DNA of 17,263 bases. Source: Aquifex aeolicus. GTDB taxonomy: Bacteria > Aquificota > Aquificia > Aquificales > Aquificaceae. The position numbers were made by a program, and so were the translations under genes. A model generated the notes under the pieces. It was not told where the DNA came from, ran no database searches, and saw nothing but the letters and a program-made list of their open reading frames with translations. Positions 14,036 to 17,263 of this stretch are shown here, in pieces (position 1 is the first letter of the stretch; every line of letters starts with the position of its first letter). The stretch lies in the NCBI GenBank assembly GCA_015662815.1, contig DQTK01000115.1:1-17263 (forward strand). The letters run 5' to 3'.

Positions 14036-15148
14036 TTAAGATTTTATTAAGCTAAAGAAGAAGCTTTTTAAAAAATCTACCCAACCGCTTTTATACAGTT
14101 TTTCATACGTAGTATTCCCCTTTAGAAGCTCCATATAGTTCTCAAGGGATTTTCCTCCGCCCATTAAAAACGCAACTTTTTGGAAATTGTAAGCTAATTT
14201 TGCTATTTTCCCGGCGTATATGAACTCCCTTACCATTTCCTTCACTTCATCTTTATACACTTCAATGGGATTTCCGGGATTTTTAGCTATCGCCTTTCCC
14301 GCTTTTATACCGCTGAGGTATGCGTAATAAATTCCCTCTCCGAGAAGCGGGTCTACGAAATTGCCCGCGTCTCCTGTAAGCAGAATCCTATCTTTCCCGA
14401 GGTGAATATCCCGCTGAATTTCCGTAAAGGGGATAAACCACCCCTTAGGTTTATAAGTCTTTTTAATTCTTACTAATTTCTGCTTTTTCAGATATTTCCA
14501 AACGATTTTTATCAAATTTTCGGTCCCCGTTGACGCGATACCCACGTTTAACAAATCCCCTTTTGGGAAAATCCACAAATATCCCCTTTTCACCAAACCT
14601 ATTTCTATAATCACGGATTCAAAATCCATTTCCCCCTCAGCGGTAAACTCTATAGATTTGTAAAATTTTTCCTTCTTATACCCGATTTTTTTCGCAACAT
14701 TACTGTAAAATCCATCGGCTCCTATTATGAAGTCTATCTTTACTTTACCCTTTGTGGTTTCGGCTATAAAACTTCCCCCTTCCTTTTCAAAATCAATGAG
14801 ACCAACACCTTCCCAAAGTTCTACACCTCCATCTAAAGCTTTTTCAAGGAGAAAAAAATCGAAGTCACTTCTGTCTATTATGTAAGCTACTCCATGCTTT
14901 TCCCTAAGAACATGTTTTTTCCCTTTGAAACCGAGAATACCCCTGTTTATTGTGTTTAAAACTTTTTTTCTAAAGTCCATGGGAAGGTATTGGGAAAACC
15001 TTGAAGATAGTGCTCCTCCGCATAATTTAAATCTTGGAAGATCTTTTCTTTCAACTATAAGAACCCTTAAACCTCTTTCGGATAAATATTTCGCCGCAGC
15101 TATGCCTGCCGGCCCCGCTCCTACAACGAGGACATCGTATCTATTCAT
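14036..15148 (-). CDS. Geranylgeranyl reductase-family FAD oxidoreductase
   Basis: A 370-residue flavoprotein of the GGR/ChlP family (group-A FAD monooxygenase fold), members of which saturate isoprenoid chains of chlorophyll, archaeal lipids or menaquinone. The Rossmann motif VVGAGPAGIAAAKYL is at the N-terminus, with Glu33 of VERKDLPRF at the end of the second beta-strand. FKLCGGAL carries the conserved Cys-Gly-Gly of this family. IIGADGFYSNVAKKIG and the second FAD motif LLTGDAGNFVDPLLGEGIYYA (about 255-275) follow. I chose the ATG 15148 because the Rossmann fold starts there and GGGG lies close upstream; the in-frame start at 15196 lies inside rbfA. It overlaps the rbfA stop by eight bases. 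In this organism a role in quinone or lipid side-chain reduction is a guess. Confidence 0.85.
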   Translation of the reverse strand: MNRYDVLVVGAGPAGIAAAKYLSERGLRVLIVERKDLPRFKLCGGALSSRFSQYLPMDFRKKVLNTINRGILGFKGKKHVLREKHGVAYIIDRSDFDFFLLEKALDGGVELWEGVGLIDFEKEGGSFIAETTKGKVKIDFIIGADGFYSNVAKKIGYKKEKFYKSIEFTAEGEMDFESVIIEIGLVKRGYLWIFPKGDLLNVGIASTGTENLIKIVWKYLKKQKLVRIKKTYKPKGWFIPFTEIQRDIHLGKDRILLTGDAGNFVDPLLGEGIYYAYLSGIKAGKAIAKNPGNPIEVYKDEVKEMVREFIYAGKIAKLAYNFQKVAFLMGGGKSLENYMELLKGNTTYEKLYKSGWVDFLKSFFFSLIKS

Positions 15149-15458
15149 TTTTTCCCCATATTTTTTCCATAACTCGGAGTTCTCTGTCTTCTTCAAAATC
15201 CAGTTCCGGGATAACTTTTATCTTCAGCTTTCTTATTCTTGAACGAAGTTCGGATTTATTCTCTTCAAGAAAAGCTTTTACCTTCTTTGAATTCTCTTCG
15301 GGAAGAACGCCGAAATATACCTTTGCCCTGCTTCCGTCTTTAGTTATAAGAACCCTAGTTATGCTTACTATTCCGTATTGTGTAGGAATATTTTCAACGA
15401 CAAAATTGGCAACTATCTCTTTTATCTGTTCACTTATCCTGTTCTGTTTCCTGCCCAT
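15141..15458 (-). CDS. rbfA: Ribosome-binding factor A
   Basis: RbfA (105 residues, slightly shorter than E. coli) is a KH-fold protein that binds the immature 30S subunit and helps mature the 16S rRNA 5' end. Family features include RISEQIKEIVANFVVENI at the N-terminus, a SITRVLITKDGSRAKVYFGVL core, with the Gly-Ser kink where KH proteins have GxxG, and a C-terminal RIRKLKIKVIPELDFEEDREL segment (compare VPxLxFxxDxSxE). In many bacteria rbfA follows nusA-infB and precedes truB. Here it follows a small orphan gene, overlapping its last 29 bases, and it overlaps the next gene by eight bases. GGAG lies 11 bases upstream of its ATG. Confidence 0.92.
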   Translation of the reverse strand: MGRKQNRISEQIKEIVANFVVENIPTQYGIVSITRVLITKDGSRAKVYFGVLPEENSKKVKAFLEENKSELRSRIRKLKIKVIPELDFEEDRELRVMEKIWGKNE

Positions 15459-15783
15459 GTTCTATTTGCTCCAGAACTTCTTCGTACTTTTTAAATTCTT
15501 CACTTTGAAGGACATCGGTTATAAACTCGTCTACCTCCTTCTTTTCCAGTATAGCCCCGGCTAACAATCTTCCCGTATACCTGTTGTTTTTTATTTCCCA
15601 GAACATATAAAACTCGGGAAATTTAGCTTTTATTTTCCTATAGGCGTATCCGTATTTACTGTCCTTTAGAGGATTTTGTTCTATAAAGAAGTGATTTTTA
15701 TCCAATTCTATTACATGAAGGATTGCCCCCCTTTTGGTTCTTACAAGTTTTAGCTTAAAACTCCATTCTTTTATAGTTTCCAT
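15430..15783 (-). CDS. Orphan 117-residue protein coupled to rbfA
   Basis: I do not recognise this protein. It is a soluble 117-residue polypeptide without signal peptide or membrane segment. The first 75 residues read like a compact alpha/beta domain: strands WSFKLKLVRTKRGAILHVIELD and HFFIEQNP, a basic helix YGYAYRKIKAKFPEFYMFWEI, then a YTGRLLAGAIL strand. Residues 80-117 form a charged helix rich in Glu, Lys and Gln (KKEVDEFITDVLQSEEFKKY). AAGGGAGGT just upstream of the ATG is a strong ribosome site and supports expression. It overlaps rbfA by 29 bases in another frame and follows purU by 22 bases. Close coupling to rbfA hints at a ribosome-related job, which is inference only. Confidence 0.8.
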   Translation of the reverse strand: METIKEWSFKLKLVRTKRGAILHVIELDKNHFFIEQNPLKDSKYGYAYRKIKAKFPEFYMFWEIKNNRYTGRLLAGAILEKKEVDEFITDVLQSEEFKKYEEVLEQIEHGQETEQDK

Positions 15784-15805
15784 TTTTAACCTCCCTTTCT
15801 AAAAA

Positions 15806-16660
15806 TTATCCCTCAAATACTACGGTTTTTCCGTTGTAAACGAGAATTTTATCCTCAAGATGCCACTTTATGGCTCTTGCAAGGACTACCTTTTCAAGGT
15901 CTTTTCCTTTTCTTATAAAGTCTTGAAGAGAATCCTTGTGATTTACCCTTATGACATCCTGCTCTATTATAGGACCTTGGTCGAGTTCCTCATTTACATA
16001 ATGAGCTGTTGCACCGATGATTTTCACCCCCTTTCTAAATGCCCGCTCATAGGGTTTAGCTCCGGGAAAAGCCGGAAGGAAGGAATGGTGTATATTAATT
16101 ATTCTACTCTCATACTGTTTAACAAAGTTCGGAGATAAAATCTGCATATACCTTGCTAAAACAACAAGGTCAATCTCATACTTTTTCAGTAAAGCAAGTT
16201 CTTTCTGTTCGGCTTCTAATTTGTTTTGCTTATTTTTCGGGATATGGTAAAAAGGAACGCCGAAAAATTCTGCGGTTTTTTTAGCATTTTCATGATTGCT
16301 TATGACTAGCTTTACTTCCCCTTTGAGCTCTCCGGATTTAAACCTATGCATCAAATCGTAAAAACAATGCTCCTGTTTAGAAACGAATACGGCAACTTTT
16401 TTCACTTCATCGGAAAAACTTAATCTAAAGTTCATAGAAAATTTATTAGCTATTTCCTGAAAAGCTTCTTTAATTTCTTCTCTGGGAATCTTGAAATCCT
16501 TCAGGTCCCACTCCACACGGGCAAGGAAGGTTTTTGTTTGCTCGTCTATGTGTTGGTCAAAATTAACTATATTCCCATCGTTCTCCCCTATGAAACTGGA
16601 TATTTCTTTTACCAGGCCCTTTCTGTCCGGACAGGATATGAGAAGTATAGCGTTGGCCAT
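15806..16660 (-). CDS. purU: Formyltetrahydrofolate deformylase
   Basis: PurU hydrolyses 10-formyl-tetrahydrofolate to formate and tetrahydrofolate, balancing the one-carbon pool. The 284-residue protein has the expected two parts. An N-terminal ACT domain covers residues 1-85 (AILLISCPDRKGLVKEISSFI, with DGNIVNFDQHID). The formyltransferase-like domain follows, with VLARYMQILSPNFV, INIHHSFLPAFPGAKPY (Asn189, His191) and IIGATAHYVNEELDQGPIIEQ (Asp227); Asn, His and Asp are the catalytic set of this fold. The start is fixed by the ACT domain and by ksgA lying only 19 bases away on the other strand. No Shine-Dalgarno is visible. A TAAAAT six bases upstream of the ATG would make the mRNA leaderless if it is the -10 element. 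It heads the ten-gene minus-strand run. Confidence 0.95.
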   Translation of the reverse strand: MANAILLISCPDRKGLVKEISSFIGENDGNIVNFDQHIDEQTKTFLARVEWDLKDFKIPREEIKEAFQEIANKFSMNFRLSFSDEVKKVAVFVSKQEHCFYDLMHRFKSGELKGEVKLVISNHENAKKTAEFFGVPFYHIPKNKQNKLEAEQKELALLKKYEIDLVVLARYMQILSPNFVKQYESRIINIHHSFLPAFPGAKPYERAFRKGVKIIGATAHYVNEELDQGPIIEQDVIRVNHKDSLQDFIRKGKDLEKVVLARAIKWHLEDKILVYNGKTVVFEG

Positions 16661-16679
16661 AGGAGTATTTTAAATTTAG
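16661..16679. promoter_or_regulatory. 19-base divergent spacer between purU and ksgA
   Basis: The two start codons face away from each other across 19 bases. The core TATTTTA (16666-16672) reads as a -10-like TATTTT toward ksgA and TAAAAT toward purU, each 6-8 bases from the respective ATG. No -35 element was recognised in either direction. AGGAG at 16661-16665 is a possible but distant (14 bases) ribosome site for ksgA. Confidence 0.4.
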
Positions 16680-17263
16680 ATGAGACTTAAAAAATCATTT
16701 GGTCAGCATCTTTTAGTTTCGGAAGGAGTACATAGGAAAATAGCTCAAGAACTTAGTATTAAACCCGACGACTGTTTGGTGGAAATAGGTGGCGGAACGG
16801 GAAACCTTACAAGAATTCTTTTGAAATATCCGCTCAGAAAACTCTATGTAATAGAGCTGGATAAAGACATGGTAGAGAAGTTAAACACCATTGAAGATGA
16901 AAGAGTTGTTATTTTAAACGAAGATGCTTCGGAATTTGATTTTTGCCGACTGGGAAAAGAGTTAAAAGTGGCGGGGAATTTGCCGTACAATATTGCCAGT
17001 TTAATTGTTGAAAATACAATTTACCACAAAGATTGTATACCACTTGCGGTTTACATGGTTCAGAAAGAGGTAGCGGAAAAACTGGAAGGAAAAAAAGACA
17101 CAAGCTGGCTTTCGGTGTTTGTAAGGAGCTTTTACGATGTTGAGTATGTAATGACGGTTCCTCCCAGATTTTTCGTCCCGCCCCCCAAGGTAAATTCCGC
17201 CGTAATCAAGTTGATACGAAATGAAAAAATAAAGGTAGAAGACCTGAAGGCTTATAAAAAGCT
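16680..17263 (+). CDS. ksgA: 16S rRNA dimethyladenosine transferase, 3'-truncated by window
   Basis: KsgA/RsmA dimethylates two adjacent adenosines in helix 45 of 16S rRNA using SAM, a late check on small-subunit assembly. The first 194 codons are present and the frame runs off the right edge. The start MRLKKSFGQHLLVSEG is the family N-terminus (KKxxGQxFL). The SAM-binding loop is VEIGGGTGNLTR (residues 34-45), acidic ribose ligand Glu59 lies in YVIELDKD, Asp82 in NEDAS, and the catalytic motif is GNLPYNIAS (99-107). FFVPPPKVNSAVI near the end is also diagnostic. From memory it is very close to the structurally studied A. aeolicus KsgA but not identical. It diverges from purU with almost no spacer. 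Confidence 0.96.
   Translation, partial: MRLKKSFGQHLLVSEGVHRKIAQELSIKPDDCLVEIGGGTGNLTRILLKYPLRKLYVIELDKDMVEKLNTIEDERVVILNEDASEFDFCRLGKELKVAGNLPYNIASLIVENTIYHKDCIPLAVYMVQKEVAEKLEGKKDTSWLSVFVRSFYDVEYVMTVPPRFFVPPPKVNSAVIKLIRNEKIKVEDLKAYKK

Noticed and set aside
16623..16634. Perfect palindrome CTGTCCGGACAG near the purU start
   Set aside because: It lies in the codons of the conserved CPDRK motif of the ACT domain, so protein coding explains it; no second copy was noticed.
1..17263. Mobile element, CRISPR array, toxin-antitoxin pair or defence island
   Set aside because: No transposase, integrase, direct-repeat array or defence-family motif was seen; the genes are chiefly conserved housekeeping genes.

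Overview
The window reads as chromosomal DNA of a hyperthermophilic Aquifex-like bacterium (Aquificales). It is AT-rich and packed with genes, uses mostly AGA/AGG for arginine, and its proteins are short and rich in Lys and Glu. From memory, the SmpB and KsgA proteins closely resemble those of Aquifex aeolicus but differ at a number of positions. I therefore infer a close relative rather than the VF5 type genome; this was not checked by alignment.

Layout. Bases 1-8135 run on the plus strand: the end of rplO, then rplU and a predicted outer-membrane beta-barrel gene; a 195-base spacer holding a good promoter; smpB with a UPF0114 membrane protein; a tandem UspA protein overlapping a secreted TPR protein; a YaaA-family gene next to rtcA (RNA 3'-phosphate cyclase); and an M20 peptidase. 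Bases 8121-16660 run on the minus strand as ten tightly packed genes, read in the order purU, a 117-residue orphan, rbfA, a geranylgeranyl-reductase-like flavoprotein, a nitrilase-family amidase, sdhB/frdB, radA, a fused nuoCD, trpG/pabA and endonuclease V. The last gene overlaps the M20 gene tail to tail by 15 bases. At the right edge ksgA/rsmA starts on the plus strand, only 19 bases from purU, and runs off the end.

The genes are mostly housekeeping: ribosomal proteins and ribosome maturation or rescue (rplO, rplU, smpB, rbfA, ksgA), DNA and RNA repair (radA, endonuclease V, rtcA, yaaA), one-carbon and amino-acid metabolism (purU, trpG, M20), and respiration or reductive TCA cycle (nuoCD, sdhB). 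Unrelated pathways share one run of genes. I see no mobile element, CRISPR array, tRNA, rRNA or phage gene. No gene-free stretch exceeds 195 bases.

The strongest observations are: (1) endonuclease V appears to start at an AUU codon behind a strong Shine-Dalgarno sequence, because its conserved N-terminus lies upstream of any AUG, GUG or UUG in frame; (2) the SdhB/FrdB subunit has an extra cysteine where classical enzymes have a non-cysteine residue, predicting a second [4Fe-4S] cluster in place of [3Fe-4S]; (3) purU and ksgA diverge from a 19-base gap, which implies promoters inside each other's coding sequence or leaderless mRNAs. I did not find a clearly new multi-gene system.
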